In this document: positions 23,898 to 33,537 of the stretch, one piece after another
Position numbering within the stretch: position 1 is the first letter of the stretch
Layout: every line of letters begins with the position of its first letter
DNA from: Synechococcus sp. CO36386bin_29
GTDB taxonomy: Bacteria; Cyanobacteriota; Cyanobacteriia; PCC-6307; Cyanobiaceae
Assembly (NCBI GenBank): GCA_011523835.1
Contig: WTFZ01000146.1
Span: 21,644 to 85,643, forward strand
Direction: 5' to 3'
DNA length: 64,000 bases
Position numbers and translations under genes: made by a program
Notes under the pieces: model-generated
The model's database searches: none
The model's input: the letters and a program-made list of their open reading frames with translations, nothing else
Told to the model about the DNA's origin: nothing

Positions 23898-24653
23898 ATG
23901 GCCGTACGTCGCCTCAGCGATAGCCAGAAGCATGAGATGGTTGCTCGTTATCGGGCCGGTGAGGCTACTGCGGCACTGGCTGAGGCTTACGCCTGCAGTG
24001 CCAATACTGTCAGCCGAACTGTCAGAAGCCTGTTGTCGCCCGACGACTACGCGACTCTTAAGTCGAGTCGCCAACAGCGTCCCTCACCCCCACTGGTTGA
24101 TCCTGTGCCGGTCACCAGTGATGCAGATGTTCCAGCACCTCAGCCACTGCCTTCTGAAGTCGTCGATGCCTCCTGCGAGGAGGACTCCAGCACGCTGGCC
24201 TTGGATGATGCTGATGATTTCAACGATGAACCCGAATCCGAAGAAGTTGACGAGGATTCCCAATCGATTGATTCCGACGCTTTCCGCGAGCTCGTACCTC
24301 TTTCTGACATCGGTGATCTCAGTGATCGCTCACGCGTGGAGCCAAAGCCACTGACATCCGATCTGCTGCCAAGCAGTGTCTACATGCTTGTTGACAAGGT
24401 TGTCGAATTAGACGCTAGGCCCCTCAAGGAGCTTCCGGAACTGGGCCCTCTGGCTGACTCTGAGCTGGACCGACAGGGACTCGTTCTATTTACAAGTCCT
24501 CGGTCGGCCAAACGGCAGTGTGGGCGCAGTCAACGCGTCATCAAGGTGCCAGACACCGCAGTCTTTGAGCGCACTAGCTCCTACCTGCTGGCACGCGGTA
24601 TCACCAGGCTGGTCATGGAAGGAAACCTGATTGCTTTGGATGCCGTTACCTGA
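23898..24653 (+). CDS. Helix-turn-helix domain protein with acidic linker (251 aa)
   Basis: The N-terminus (RRLSDSQKHEMVARYRAGE, then ALAEAYACSANTVSRTVRSLL) is a clear helix-turn-helix of the transposase/Hin-like type. A long acidic, Asp/Glu/Ser-rich linker follows (about residues 95-140). The C-terminal 90 residues are ordered, with DRQGLVLFTSPRSAKRQ and FERTSSYLLARGITR motifs. I read it as a cyanobacterial DNA-binding protein rather than a transposase, since no catalytic domain is present. A TTG at 23895 directly before the ATG is an alternative start. It is divergent from the tRNA gene and has no obvious operon partner. Target genes are unknown. Confidence 0.8.
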   Translation: MAVRRLSDSQKHEMVARYRAGEATAALAEAYACSANTVSRTVRSLLSPDDYATLKSSRQQRPSPPLVDPVPVTSDADVPAPQPLPSEVVDASCEEDSSTLALDDADDFNDEPESEEVDEDSQSIDSDAFRELVPLSDIGDLSDRSRVEPKPLTSDLLPSSVYMLVDKVVELDARPLKELPELGPLADSELDRQGLVLFTSPRSAKRQCGRSQRVIKVPDTAVFERTSSYLLARGITRLVMEGNLIALDAVT

Positions 24654-24659
24654 TTCTCC

Positions 24660-24902
24660 TCATTCCTTGTGTTGATCCGGCATCAGAACGACACAGGCAC
24701 AGCCGCCGCTGATTACGCCAACAACGAGAGACACTCCCACGAGAAAACCACTGGGAAGCGGCACTGAACGTGTCCCACCCAGCTGGATTTCCTGTCGGTC
24801 ACGTCCGTTCTGGGCTCCCAGACACAGCATCACGAGGAGCAGCAGCCCTGCTCCGAAGCTCAGCGACATCAGGCGCAGGCGCAGCAGCAACGTTCGATCC
24901 AT
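24660..24902 (-). CDS. Small two-helix membrane protein (80 aa)
   Basis: Two hydrophobic segments, about residues 10-29 (LMSLSFGAGLLLLVMLCLGA) and 52-74 (GFLVGVSLVVGVISGGCACV), are separated by a polar loop containing NGRDRQEIQLGG. The ATG at 24902 is used; a TTG one codon earlier is possible. It lies just downstream of rsmI on the same strand, 8 bases apart, so is probably co-transcribed. It ends 6 bases from the convergent HTH gene. No function recognised; it looks like a conserved cyanobacterial small membrane protein. Confidence 0.7.
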   Translation of the reverse strand: MDRTLLLRLRLMSLSFGAGLLLLVMLCLGAQNGRDRQEIQLGGTRSVPLPSGFLVGVSLVVGVISGGCACVVLMPDQHKE

Positions 24903-24910
24903 CAATGAAC

Positions 24911-25774
24911 TCAGTCTGCCTGTGAGTTCTCCTGATGCATCAGGCTGTACAACCGACGTTTTGGCAGTCCTGTTTCCATGGCAAGTCGGCGTGCTGCCTC
25001 GCTGGCGCTTGAGCCTTCCTGGATTTTGACCTGAAGTCGCCGTTGCAGCTCTGACTCGTCAGGTTCCGCATCCACTGCTCTTGGTGCTCCTCCCAGCACC
25101 ACAGTGCATTCGCCTTGAGGAGCGTTCTTGCGGAAGTGCGCCAGAGCAGCTCCCAGATTGGGGCCAACCTGTTGTTCATGCCGTTTGGTCAGTTCCCTGG
25201 CCACCTGCACAGGACGCTCAGCACCGCAGTGCTTTTCGAGGTCCTCCAGCAGGGTCAGCAAGCGATGGGGTGCTTCATAGATCACGGTGGTGCGGGTCTC
25301 GCACACGATCTGAGCCATCCGTTCCCGACGTCCACGTCCCTTCGCGGGCAGGAACCCCTCGAAGCAGAAACGATCGCTCGGTAATCCGCTGCTCACCAGA
25401 GCCGTGGTGGCGGCACATGGACCTGGAATGCAAATCACCTCATGCCCACAACGGTGTGCTTCCGCTACAAGCTCTTCACCGGGATCACTGATTCCCGGGA
25501 GGCCCGCGTCGCTGATCACAGCAACACTCCGTGGTTCCCCCAGCAACTCCATCAGCTGTGGCAACCGTGTCCGGATGTTGTGTCGATGAAACGACAGACG
25601 GCGGCCGCGGGCTTGAAGATCGCTGAGGAGTTGACCGCTGTGGCGTGTGTCTTCGCAGGCGATCACATCAACAGCCGCCAACACGTTGCGTGCCCGCGGA
25701 GAGAGATCGCCGAGATGCCCGATCGGTGTGCCCACCAGATAAAGCGTTCCTGCGGCCGGCTCCTGTCGCTGCAT
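24911..25774 (-). CDS. rsmI: 16S rRNA (cytidine-1402-2'-O)-methyltransferase RsmI
   Basis: RsmI uses S-adenosylmethionine to methylate the ribose of C1402 in the decoding centre of 16S rRNA. The 287-residue product has the tetrapyrrole-methylase fold signatures: GTLYLVGTPIGHLGDLSPRA near the start, ACEDTRHSGQLL, SDAGLPGISDPGEEL, IPGPCAATTALVSSGLP and FEGFLPAKGRGRRER. The start MQRQEP at 25774 gives the normal family length; an upstream in-frame extension to 25891 would overlap the divergent cysQ and lacks family similarity. The start codon faces cysQ. Identification is secure. Confidence 0.95.
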   Translation of the reverse strand: MQRQEPAAGTLYLVGTPIGHLGDLSPRARNVLAAVDVIACEDTRHSGQLLSDLQARGRRLSFHRHNIRTRLPQLMELLGEPRSVAVISDAGLPGISDPGEELVAEAHRCGHEVICIPGPCAATTALVSSGLPSDRFCFEGFLPAKGRGRRERMAQIVCETRTTVIYEAPHRLLTLLEDLEKHCGAERPVQVARELTKRHEQQVGPNLGAALAHFRKNAPQGECTVVLGGAPRAVDAEPDESELQRRLQVKIQEGSSASEAARRLAMETGLPKRRLYSLMHQENSQAD

Positions 25775-25802
25775 CACAATGGCCCCTCCCCAACTGATTC
25801 TG

Positions 25803-26717
25803 ATGCCCAGCTCTGCTGTTTTGCCCGTTGGCGTCGCGCTCGATGGTCTGTTGACGGAACTTCGGCGGCTCAGCTGGGGTGCTGCTGACATCCTGCGCGC
25901 CTATGCCCGTGGTGAACAGCCCCCCTTTGGCTTTCCTTCAGCGCTGAGTGTGGATGACGGCGGAGAGGGGCCGGTTTCTGCTGCGGACCTCGCGGTGAAT
26001 CGCTGGCTGCTGGATGGTCTGGCCGAGAGCTTCCCTGACGTTGACTGGACGCTCCTCAGTGAGGAGACCGCCAAGGAACAGCTCACGGAGGGACAACCTT
26101 TGCCTGGAGATTGGCTGTGGATACTTGATCCACTGGATGGCACCAAGGATTTTCTTCAGGGCACTGGCGAATACGCCGTTCATCTGGCTCTGGTTCGTGG
26201 CCGGCGTCCGGTGCTTGGTGTGGTGCTTTTGCCGGAGGCCGATGAGCTCTGGATCGGTGTTGTGGGAGAAGAGGCCTGGTGCGAAGACCGTCAGGGTGCT
26301 CGTTCACCCGTGCGCTTCAGTGAGCGCTCCGAGCTGGCAGATCTGATTCTCGTGGCCAGTCGCAGCCATCGGGATGACCGCTTGGAGCAACTGATTGCCG
26401 CTCTGGAAATCGGCGGGTCGAAAGCTGTGGGAAGCGTCGGCTGCAAGGTGGCCACGATTCTGCGCGGCGAGACTGACCTCTATGTGTCGCTCTCTGGTCG
26501 CAGTGCTCCCAAGGACTGGGACATGGCCGCGCCGGAGGCCGTGCTGCTCGCGGCCGGAGGTCGTTTCACCCATGCGGATCTGACCGATCTCACCTACAAC
26601 ACCGGCGACGTGCGCCAGGCCGGTTGTCTCATCGCCAGCCATGGAAAAGCCCACGTCGCGCTCGGTGAGCGGGCGACGCGGGCCATGGCGGACATCGATC
26701 CAGGCTTCGCCGTCTGA
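25803..26717 (+). CDS. cysQ: 3'(2'),5'-bisphosphate nucleotidase / inositol-phosphatase family protein CysQ
   Basis: It hydrolyses 3'-phosphoadenosine 5'-phosphate to AMP, recycling the by-product of sulfate assimilation. The 304-residue protein shows the magnesium-dependent phosphatase motifs: SEET (after WTLL), WILDPLDGTKDFLQG (the DPxDGTxxF metal site), and WDMAAPEAVLLAAGGRFT (the WDxAA motif). GSVGCKVATILRGETDLY is also family-typical. I choose the ATG at 25803; an ATG at 25779 would leave only 4 bases to the divergent rsmI start. It ends 8 bases from the convergent pnp gene. The exact substrate (PAP versus inositol phosphates) is inferred from family resemblance. Confidence 0.85.
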   Translation: MPSSAVLPVGVALDGLLTELRRLSWGAADILRAYARGEQPPFGFPSALSVDDGGEGPVSAADLAVNRWLLDGLAESFPDVDWTLLSEETAKEQLTEGQPLPGDWLWILDPLDGTKDFLQGTGEYAVHLALVRGRRPVLGVVLLPEADELWIGVVGEEAWCEDRQGARSPVRFSERSELADLILVASRSHRDDRLEQLIAALEIGGSKAVGSVGCKVATILRGETDLYVSLSGRSAPKDWDMAAPEAVLLAAGGRFTHADLTDLTYNTGDVRQAGCLIASHGKAHVALGERATRAMADIDPGFAV

Positions 26718-26724
26718 TCAGACG
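26711..26724. repeat. 14-bp perfect palindrome between convergent cysQ and pnp
   Basis: CGTCTGATCAGACG is self-complementary and contains the cysQ stop codon; the half ATCAGACG is repeated immediately after. There is no U-rich tail on either strand. It could act as a weak bidirectional end signal or a protein-binding site; I have no further support. Confidence 0.35.
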
Positions 26725-26725
26725 A

Positions 26726-28891
26726 TCAGACGAGGGGGGCCACCGGGGTCGGCACCGGCTCAGCCTCCCCTGCGTCACCATTCTGGGGAACGCCCCGCAG
26801 GGTGAGGTTGATGCGGCCGCGGTTGTCGATCTCTCGGACACGAACGGTGACTTCGTCGCCCACCTTCACCACATCTTCCACTTTCTCGACGCGAGCTTCT
26901 GAGAGTTGGGAGATGTGAATCATGCCTTCCTTGCCAGGCAGGATCTCCACGAAGGCACCGATCGGAATGATGCGGGTGATGGAACCATGGAACACCTCGC
27001 CCTCGTTGACCTTGCGGGTGAGGCCTTCGATGATCTTCTGAGCTTCCTCAGCAGCAGCACCGTCGTGGGAAGCGATGGTGACGATGCCGCTGTCCTCGAT
27101 GTCGATCTTCGTGTTGGTGCGCTCAGTGATGCCTTTGATCGTGCGGCCGCCGGGGCCGATCACCGTGCCGATCAGTTCTGGGTCGATACGGAAGCTGAGC
27201 AGACGGGGAGCATGAGGTGACAGGCCCTCTCGCGGTGTGGCGATCGCCTCGAGCATTTTCTCGAGAATGTGCAAACGCGCCGGGCGAGCCTGGTTAACGG
27301 CTTCGGCAATGGTCTTCACGGCCAGACCCGTGATTTTCATGTCCATTTGCAGGGCGGTAATGCCCTTCTCTGTGCCGGCCACCTTGAAGTCCATGTCTCC
27401 GAGGAAATCCTCGATTCCCTGGATGTCCGTCAGGATCCGAACCTCGTCTCCCTCCTTGATCAGACCCATGGCGGCTCCGCTGACTGGAGCCTTGAGCGGT
27501 ACGCCGGCGTCCATCAAGGAGAGCGTGCTTCCGCAAACCGAACCCATGGATGTCGAGCCGTTGGAGCTGAGCACCTCGCTCACCACTCGCACCACATACG
27601 GGAACGTGTCTTTCGCCGGCAGCACGGGGAGGATGGCGCGTTCTGCAAGGGCGCCATGGCCGATTTCCCGTCGGCCGGGTGAGCGCATCGGTCGGGTCTC
27701 ACCGACGGAGTATGGGGGGAAGTTGTAGTGATGCAGATACAGCTTCTCGGTGTTGGGATGGAGGTCATCCATCTCCTGGGCATCACTGGGAGTGCCCAGG
27801 GTTGCGGTGGACAGCACCTGGGTGAGTCCGCGCTGAAAGAGGCCGGATCCATGCACCCGCCGCGGCAGAACCCCTGCCATGGCGCTGATGGTTCGCACCT
27901 GATCGAGGGCACGACCGTCCACGCGTTTGCCGTCCTTGACGATCTGGTCCCTCATCAGGGACTTGGTGAGGGCCTTGAAGCTGTTGGGGAGCAGCTTCGC
28001 GTTCGCGCCGACAGCCTTGCGAACGGCATCGTCTTCCTTCAAAGCAGCGATCGCTTCCGTCGCCTCTGCTTTCACCGCATCGAGCGCCTGATCACGCTCC
28101 TCCTTGGTCTGCTCAAACTTTTTGAGCACCTCACTGATGGCTTTGGTGCAGTGCTTCTTGAGGTAAGCGGGTACGGTCGTGTCTTGTTCCGGAGCTTCCG
28201 GTTTCACCTGATCGATGCCGAGATCCTTCAGCAGGCTCTGCTGGGCCTTGATCAATTCGCAGATGGCTTCGTAGCCGAAGTCGATCGCCTCGATCACATC
28301 CTGTTCCGGCAGCTGATTCGCTCCGGCTTCCACCATCACGACGCCGTCGGGTGTTCCGGCAACGATGAGGTCGAGATCGCCACGTTCGATTTCCCTGTAG
28401 CTGGGGTTCAGCACGAAGTCATCCCCCAGCAGGCCGACCCGGACCGCTGCCATCGGGCCGTTGAACGGGATCCCGGCAAGCAGTGTTGCGATCGATGCGC
28501 CCGTCACGGCCAGCACATCGGCAGGAACGCGTTCGTCCAGGGACAGGCAAGTGGCCACCACCTGGAGGTCATCCCGCAGCCAGGATGGAAACAGCGGCCG
28601 CATCGGCCGGTCGATCAGCCTGGCGATCAGGGTGGCTCGTTCAGGTGGTCGACCTTCCCGGCGCATGTAGCTGCCTGGGATGCGTCCAGCTGCGTAGAGA
28701 CGTTCCTCGTAGTCGCAGATGAGGGGGAGGAAGTCGATTCCCTCTCGGCCTGTGGAGCGTGTGGCGGTAACGAGTACGGCGGTGTCGCCGCATTCGACCA
28801 AAACTGATCCGCCCGCCTGTGGAGCGAATCGTCCGGTGGTCAGTCGTATCTCACGTCCGTCAAAGGAGATCGACTGGGTTTGTCCTTGCAC
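26726..28891 (-). CDS. pnp: Polyribonucleotide nucleotidyltransferase (PNPase)
   Basis: PNPase degrades RNA 3' to 5' by phosphorolysis and can also add heteropolymeric tails, which in cyanobacteria replaces poly(A) polymerase. The 721-residue protein has two RNase PH domains (about 1-230 and 320-550) joined by the helical linker, a KH domain ([16 protein letters not shown], about 565-620) and an S1 domain ([19 protein letters not shown], about 635-700). FFxRR-type RNA contact ([10 protein letters not shown]) and the catalytic-core [20 protein letters not shown] motif are present. It lies downstream of rpsN, separated by a probable terminator, so it likely has its own promoter. Confidence 0.97.
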   Translation of the reverse strand: MQGQTQSISFDGREIRLTTGRFAPQAGGSVLVECGDTAVLVTATRSTGREGIDFLPLICDYEERLYAAGRIPGSYMRREGRPPERATLIARLIDRPMRPLFPSWLRDDLQVVATCLSLDERVPADVLAVTGASIATLLAGIPFNGPMAAVRVGLLGDDFVLNPSYREIERGDLDLIVAGTPDGVVMVEAGANQLPEQDVIEAIDFGYEAICELIKAQQSLLKDLGIDQVKPEAPEQDTTVPAYLKKHCTKAISEVLKKFEQTKEERDQALDAVKAEATEAIAALKEDDAVRKAVGANAKLLPNSFKALTKSLMRDQIVKDGKRVDGRALDQVRTISAMAGVLPRRVHGSGLFQRGLTQVLSTATLGTPSDAQEMDDLHPNTEKLYLHHYNFPPYSVGETRPMRSPGRREIGHGALAERAILPVLPAKDTFPYVVRVVSEVLSSNGSTSMGSVCGSTLSLMDAGVPLKAPVSGAAMGLIKEGDEVRILTDIQGIEDFLGDMDFKVAGTEKGITALQMDMKITGLAVKTIAEAVNQARPARLHILEKMLEAIATPREGLSPHAPRLLSFRIDPELIGTVIGPGGRTIKGITERTNTKIDIEDSGIVTIASHDGAAAEEAQKIIEGLTRKVNEGEVFHGSITRIIPIGAFVEILPGKEGMIHISQLSEARVEKVEDVVKVGDEVTVRVREIDNRGRINLTLRGVPQNGDAGEAEPVPTPVAPLV

Positions 28892-28950
28892 GACTGTTTA
28901 TGTCCTCTTTCATGTCACATCCTGACACTTCGTGGTTTCTGCTCACAACA

Positions 28951-28981
28951 AAGGGGGGATGACTGGAATTGCCTCCCCCCT
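28951..28981 (-). terminator. Probable intrinsic terminator of rpsN
   Basis: On the minus strand, downstream of rpsN, AGGGGGG and CCCCCCT form a 7-bp GC-rich stem (8 with an added A-T pair) around a 14-16-base loop. It is followed by TTTGTTGTG. It sits between the rpsN stop and the pnp start, 60 bases upstream of the pnp ATG. Confidence 0.55.
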
Positions 28982-29019
28982 CTGTAGTGCTGTTTGAAAC
29001 GTTGATCAGTCGTGGGGAA

Positions 29020-29322
29020 CTACCAACTGGATTTGACGACCCCGGGCAGTTCGCCTTTGTGGGCCCGTTCGCGCAGCTGGTTGCGGCAGAGGCCGAAGTC
29101 TCTGTAAACACCACGGGGTTTGCCGGTGGCCCAGCAGCGATTACGGATCCGGTTGGGAGCACTGTTCCTCGGCAGGGCCTGGATCTTGCGATGAATCTCC
29201 AGGCGGTCCATCGGATCATCAGCTGCGTTGAACGCCGCCATCAGCGCCGCACGCTTGGCGGCGTAGCGCTCAGCCATCTTCTTGCGCTTCACGTCGCGGG
29301 CGATCATCGACTTCTTGGCCAT
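29020..29322 (-). CDS. rpsN: 30S ribosomal protein S14
   Basis: A 100-residue basic protein of the small subunit head. It begins [20 protein letters not shown] and has the conserved C-terminal stretch [20 protein letters not shown] followed by [18 protein letters not shown]. Length and the absence of the paired CxxC motifs place it in the long, zinc-independent class found in cyanobacteria and chloroplasts. It stands alone here rather than in the large ribosomal protein operon, as is usual for cyanobacterial rpsN. A hairpin at 28951-28981 probably ends its transcript. Confidence 0.97.
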   Translation of the reverse strand: MAKKSMIARDVKRKKMAERYAAKRAALMAAFNAADDPMDRLEIHRKIQALPRNSAPNRIRNRCWATGKPRGVYRDFGLCRNQLRERAHKGELPGVVKSSW

Positions 29323-29380
29323 GCAGCTGACTGGTACAGACAGACGAATTTCGAATGTTACTAGGTCGTGGTTGACCGAA

Positions 29381-30463
29381 TCAGCGAGCCATCAACTGCT
29401 GCACGGCAGGCAGCTGGCTTGTGTCCCGCACGATGAGGACAAGAGTCAGGCCCGTCAACAGCAGAAACCCTGACTGAGCAAACGCCAACTGAAATCGTTC
29501 CGGCACAGGGCGTCCCGCGACGGCCTCGATTCCCAGCATCAGCATCTGCCATCCATCCAGCAGGGGCACCGGAAAGGCATTCAGCACAGCGAGATTGATG
29601 GAGATCAGGGCAGTAAACAGGGCCAGGCCACCGCCCCCCTGTTCACTCAGCTGAGCTCCCATCTCAACGATCTTCACCGGCCCACTGAGTTGACCTGCCG
29701 TGGACTGGAAATTGGTGATCAGCCCGGCGAAGCCACGCACGGTCTGCTGAATCAGCTGCACGAACTCCGAAACGGTGTAGCGGATCAGTTCGACAGGGCC
29801 GCTCACCGGTCGACTGGCAGCACTGAGATTCACCTGGAGTTGGGCTCCGATCCGACCTTCACCCTGTTGCTCGTCAGGACGCAAAAGGATCAGGTCGCTG
29901 CTGTCCTGGCGTTCGCGGCTCAGCGAAAGGGTCTTCTGCGGGGCAGCCTTGATCTGCCGCACCATGGACTGAACACCGTCCTGGCCGGCAGCAAGCCCTC
30001 TGTCGTTGATGGAGATGATGCGGTCTCCCGGTCGCAGTCCTGCAGCGTCCGCTGCCCCTCCGGGCTGAACGTTCACCACCATCACGCCCGGCTCGGGGTC
30101 TGCGGGCAGGCCGACCACAGCGAACTGGCCGAACAGAACCAGGAGCGCCAGCAGCAGGTTCGCCAGGATTCCTGCCGACACCACAAGGGCCTGCTGGGAG
30201 AGTGGCCGGTTGCGTTTCAGATCCGGGTCGTCAGCCGGGATGGAACTGTTTTCATCCTCATCCGGAAAGGCGACGAAGCCGCCGAGCGGGAGCATGCGGA
30301 TCGCATAGGTGACACCGCGGCGCTGGCGTTTGATCAGGGCTGGTCCGAAACCGATCGAGAAGCCGCTGACACGCATCCCCAGCAGTGTGGCCGCCAAAAA
30401 GTGGCCTGCTTCATGCACTGCAATCAGCAGAGCCAGGACCGCCATCGCTGCAAACACATTCAT
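29381..30463 (-). CDS. rseP: Site-2 membrane metalloprotease RseP (RIP family)
   Basis: An intramembrane zinc protease that clips membrane-bound substrates such as anti-sigma factors or residual signal peptides. The 360-residue protein begins with a membrane helix carrying HEAGH (residues 17-21). A PDZ domain follows (about 120-205, with [20 protein letters not shown]) and then the third zinc ligand motif [10 protein letters not shown] near residue 310. A last membrane helix ([13 protein letters not shown]) lies near the C-terminus. It is 24 bases downstream of serS on the same strand. The substrate in this organism is unknown. Confidence 0.93.
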   Translation of the reverse strand: MNVFAAMAVLALLIAVHEAGHFLAATLLGMRVSGFSIGFGPALIKRQRRGVTYAIRMLPLGGFVAFPDEDENSSIPADDPDLKRNRPLSQQALVVSAGILANLLLALLVLFGQFAVVGLPADPEPGVMVVNVQPGGAADAAGLRPGDRIISINDRGLAAGQDGVQSMVRQIKAAPQKTLSLSRERQDSSDLILLRPDEQQGEGRIGAQLQVNLSAASRPVSGPVELIRYTVSEFVQLIQQTVRGFAGLITNFQSTAGQLSGPVKIVEMGAQLSEQGGGGLALFTALISINLAVLNAFPVPLLDGWQMLMLGIEAVAGRPVPERFQLAFAQSGFLLLTGLTLVLIVRDTSQLPAVQQLMAR

Positions 30464-30487
30464 TCAGCCGTCAATCCCGCAATCGGA

Positions 30488-31765
30488 TCATTCTGGCTGC
30501 AGTCGATCGCGGCCGACGTAGGGCACGAGCGCGTCGGGCAGCCGGATGCTGCCGTCAGCCTGTTGCCCATTCTCCAGCAGGGCCGCCATCGTGCGCCCTA
30601 CCGCCAGTCCGCTGCCATTCAGGGTGTGGACCAACTTGGTGCTCTTGCCTTCCTTGGTGCGGATGGAGGAACGCCTCGCCTGGAAATCTCCGCAGACGCT
30701 GCAGCTGGAGATTTCCCGGTAAGCCCCGGCCCCTGGCAGCCACACTTCAAGGTCGAAGGTCCTGCGGGCCGAGAAGCCGATGTCACCGGTGCACAGATCG
30801 AGCACCCGGTAAGGCAGTTCCAGTGCCTGCAGCACCGCCTCGGCATCGGCGGTGATCTGCTGGTGGGCCTCCTCGGAGTGATCCGGATGCGCGAACCAGT
30901 AGAGCTCCACCTTGTTGAACTGATGCAGACGGATCAGCCCACGGGTGTCGCGGCCGTAGCTGCCTGCCTCGCGTCGGAAGCAAGGGCTGTAAGCGGCGTA
31001 ACGAAGGGGAAGCTGATCAGCCGGGATGATCTCATCGCGATGCAGCGAGGTCACTGGCACCTCGGCTGTGGGGGTCAGCCAGAGGTCATCATCGGAGCAG
31101 CGGAAACAGTCTTCAGCGAATTTGGGCAGCTGACCTGAGCCCGTGAGGCTGGCGCTGTTCACCAGCACCGGAGGCAGCACCTCTCGATACCCCTTGCTGG
31201 TGTGGAGATCCAGCATGAAGTTCACCAGGCCCCGCTCCAGTCGTGCTCCCTGCCCCATCAAGGTGACGAAGCGACTCTGGGCGATGCGCACCGAGCGCTC
31301 GGTGTCGAACAGGTTGAGACGTTCGGCGATCTGCCAGTGCTCTTCGAGGCCTTCCTCGTTGCGAGGCGTGCCCCAGCGTCTCAGTTCGATGTTGTCGGAT
31401 TCAGTTCTGCCGTCCGGGCAGTCAGGAGAGGGGAGATTGGGATACGTGAGCAGCTGCTCTTTCAGCTGGGAGGAGAGATGTTTCTCCTCTTCCTCCAGCA
31501 CGGCCACTTTCTGTTTGATGGCGTTGCCCTGCAGCCGGAGTTCAGCCACCTCGTCCCCTTTCGGGTCGGCGCCGCCCTTGATCTTCTTGCCGACCTCTTT
31601 GCCGATGCGGTTGCCCTCCGCCTGCAGACCGCTGCGTTCCTCCTCCAGCTTCCGCTGCTGCTGGGCGATCACCTGAAGTCGAGTCAGATCGACGGCCTTG
31701 CCCCGACGCCCCAGTTCACTGGCGATCTGGTCGGGATTGTCACGCACAAGGCGCTGGTCGAGCAC
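30488..31765 (-). CDS. serS: Seryl-tRNA synthetase
   Basis: It charges tRNA-Ser with serine using ATP. The 425-residue length is standard. The N-terminal antiparallel coiled coil (about residues 30-105, rich in Glu/Lys/Gln) binds the long variable arm of tRNA-Ser. The class II catalytic core shows motif 2 (SPCFRREAGSYGRDTRGLIR), TAEVPVTSLHRDE, FNKVELYWFAHPD and motif 3 (NGSGLAVGRTMAALLEN). It begins MLDQRLVRDNPDQIASEL, the usual N-terminus. It is on the minus strand upstream of rseP. Confidence 0.97.
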   Translation of the reverse strand: MLDQRLVRDNPDQIASELGRRGKAVDLTRLQVIAQQQRKLEEERSGLQAEGNRIGKEVGKKIKGGADPKGDEVAELRLQGNAIKQKVAVLEEEEKHLSSQLKEQLLTYPNLPSPDCPDGRTESDNIELRRWGTPRNEEGLEEHWQIAERLNLFDTERSVRIAQSRFVTLMGQGARLERGLVNFMLDLHTSKGYREVLPPVLVNSASLTGSGQLPKFAEDCFRCSDDDLWLTPTAEVPVTSLHRDEIIPADQLPLRYAAYSPCFRREAGSYGRDTRGLIRLHQFNKVELYWFAHPDHSEEAHQQITADAEAVLQALELPYRVLDLCTGDIGFSARRTFDLEVWLPGAGAYREISSCSVCGDFQARRSSIRTKEGKSTKLVHTLNGSGLAVGRTMAALLENGQQADGSIRLPDALVPYVGRDRLQPE

Positions 31766-31806
31766 GGGTCCGGCGGCGAGGGCGCCGGCAGCCTATGGCA
31801 GGCCGA

Positions 31807-32028
31807 TCAGAGCACCTGGCCGACCATGACAGCGGCGACGGCGGAGAAGAGCGTGATGCCCAGCGCCGTGATGGGGTTCTGCCCCTGTGCCACGGCCACG
31901 GTGGTGATCACACCAGCACCGAGGCAGGCCACGGCGAGCTGTGAGGTGAGATCGTTCTGGCGCTCCAAGGTGCTGATGCAATTGCTTGGAACGTAGGGAG
32001 ATGGCTCCACCCCGCCTTCACGAACCAT
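31807..32028 (-). CDS. Small membrane protein, cyanobacterial hypothetical (73 aa)
   Basis: The C-terminal two thirds (LTSQLAVACLGAGVITTVAV, then GQNPITALGITLFSAVAAVM) form two hydrophobic segments separated by a short polar turn. The N-terminal 20 residues are less convincing and the true start could be internal, for instance near the STLERQ stretch. It lies 18 bases downstream of the ycf46 gene and 41 bases upstream of serS, all on the minus strand. No function recognised. Confidence 0.6.
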   Translation of the reverse strand: MVREGGVEPSPYVPSNCISTLERQNDLTSQLAVACLGAGVITTVAVAQGQNPITALGITLFSAVAAVMVGQVL

Positions 32029-32046
32029 CAGCTTCTTTACGCCACG

Positions 32047-33537
32047 TCAGGCTTCGTTACGTGCCGCAATGGAGGCGGGACGGGCGCGGCCCCCTGAAGC
32101 CCATTGCTTGAGCGTTTCGAGTTGTTCGCTGGCGGTGCGGGAGAGGGGAATCAGCTGCGAAGCGGCCCGGATCAGATCCGTTTCGCTCAACTCCCGAGAC
32201 TCGGCGAAGGCCAGATGCATCGCTTCAATCACCGCCTGTTCCAGTTCGGCTCCTGAGAACCCCTGACTGCGACTCACCACCGTGGCCAGTGGCAGGCCCA
32301 GCCCCGGGCGCCGGCGCTCCAGATGCAGCTCGAGGATGCTTCGCCGCTCCTCGCTGCTGGGGAGATCGAGCAGGAAGATCTCATCGAAGCGTCCCTTGCG
32401 GAGCAGTTCCGGAGGCAACTGCTCCACCCCGTTCGCCGTCGCCACGACAAAGACCGCCGATCGTTTCTCCGCCATCCAGGTCAGCACGCTGGCCAGCACC
32501 CGCTGGCTGGTGCCGCCGTCGCTGCGACCATCGCCCCCGAAGCCCTTGTCGATCTCGTCGATCCAGAGCACGCAGGGGGCCATGGCCTCGGCCCGTTGGA
32601 TGGTTTCCCTGGTGCGTGCCTCACTGGCCCCCACCAGTCCGGCAAACAGACGACCCACATCCAGACGCAGCAGGGGCATCGACCAGCTGCGGGCGATGGC
32701 CTTCGCCGTCATCGATTTGCCGGTCCCTTGGGGGCCAACCAGCAGCACTCCTCTGGGCAGAGGCAGTCCGAAGCGGCGGGCTTCCTCGGAGAAGGCGCGA
32801 TGGCGTTGCTGCAGCCAGGTTTTCAGGGCGTCGAGGCCCCCGATCGCTTCCGTGCCGAGCTCACTGCTGCAGAACTCCAGCACCTCACTTCGGGCGATCG
32901 TCTGACGCTTCTCTTCCAGCACTTCGGCAAGGTCCTCTGCTCCGAGCTGGCCGCGTCGGGCCAGGGCGCGTGCGGCCACCTGACGAACACGCATCTCGCT
33001 CAGACCACTGCAGGCCCGGGTGAGCTCCTCAAGAGCCAGGGGGGCGAGCGGTCCGCCGCTGCTGCTGCTGATGCTGGTGATCAGCTCACGGAGATCCTCG
33101 CCGTCCGGCAGGGGCAGATCCAGCAGCGTCAAGGTCTCCTCAAGATCCTGAGGAGGGGTCCAGGCTCCGCAGCACAGCACGAGGGTGTGGGGTGTGCTGC
33201 GCAGGGAACTGTTCAGGTTCCGCAGCATCCTGGCCACACCGGGATCGTCGCAAAAGCGATGGAAGTCCTTGACCATCAACAGGGTTGCACTGCTGGCCTC
33301 CAACTGCTGGAGCCACTGAAGAATGGCCATCGGCTGACGGCTTCCGAGCCCATCGGAATTCAGAACCCCGCTGAGCCCTTCGATGAAATCCCAGCAGGCC
33401 AGCCGTCGTTGCAGGCGTTGGGACGCCTGAGCCAGCAGGTCTTGCACGCGGCCTTCCTCGTGGCTGCGAATCCAGATCAGGGGGGTGCGGGCACGGATCA
33501 GCAGATCGAGCTGGTCACTCCAGGCAGCGCTGGTCAT
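32047..33537 (-). CDS. ycf46: AAA-family ATPase, Ycf46-like
   Basis: A 496-residue AAA ATPase with a non-catalytic N-terminal half and a C-terminal AAA module. It shows Walker A (GPQGTGKS), Walker B ([14 protein letters not shown]), a second region of homology ([19 protein letters not shown]) and sensor 2 near [14 protein letters not shown]. Ycf46 proteins are encoded in cyanobacteria and some plastids; work on the Synechocystis homologue linked it to photosynthesis control under changing inorganic carbon. The start overlaps the DUF177 gene by 4 bases, so the two are translationally coupled. Family assignment is firm; the cellular role is known only broadly. Confidence 0.88.
   Translation of the reverse strand: MTSAAWSDQLDLLIRARTPLIWIRSHEEGRVQDLLAQASQRLQRRLACWDFIEGLSGVLNSDGLGSRQPMAILQWLQQLEASSATLLMVKDFHRFCDDPGVARMLRNLNSSLRSTPHTLVLCCGAWTPPQDLEETLTLLDLPLPDGEDLRELITSISSSSGGPLAPLALEELTRACSGLSEMRVRQVAARALARRGQLGAEDLAEVLEEKRQTIARSEVLEFCSSELGTEAIGGLDALKTWLQQRHRAFSEEARRFGLPLPRGVLLVGPQGTGKSMTAKAIARSWSMPLLRLDVGRLFAGLVGASEARTRETIQRAEAMAPCVLWIDEIDKGFGGDGRSDGGTSQRVLASVLTWMAEKRSAVFVVATANGVEQLPPELLRKGRFDEIFLLDLPSSEERRSILELHLERRRPGLGLPLATVVSRSQGFSGAELEQAVIEAMHLAFAESRELSETDLIRAASQLIPLSRTASEQLETLKQWASGGRARPASIAARNEA

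Noticed and set aside
23895..24653. Transposase reading of the HTH protein
   Set aside because: Only the helix-turn-helix is present; no DDE or other catalytic region and no inverted repeats around it.
27728..28807. Long + strand ORF (359 codons) opposite pnp
   Set aside because: It is antisense to a clear PNPase gene; composition is a by-product of GC-rich codon use and no family is recognisable.
29690..31138. Long + strand ORF (482 codons) opposite rseP and serS
   Set aside because: It spans two real minus-strand genes and has no protein-like motifs.
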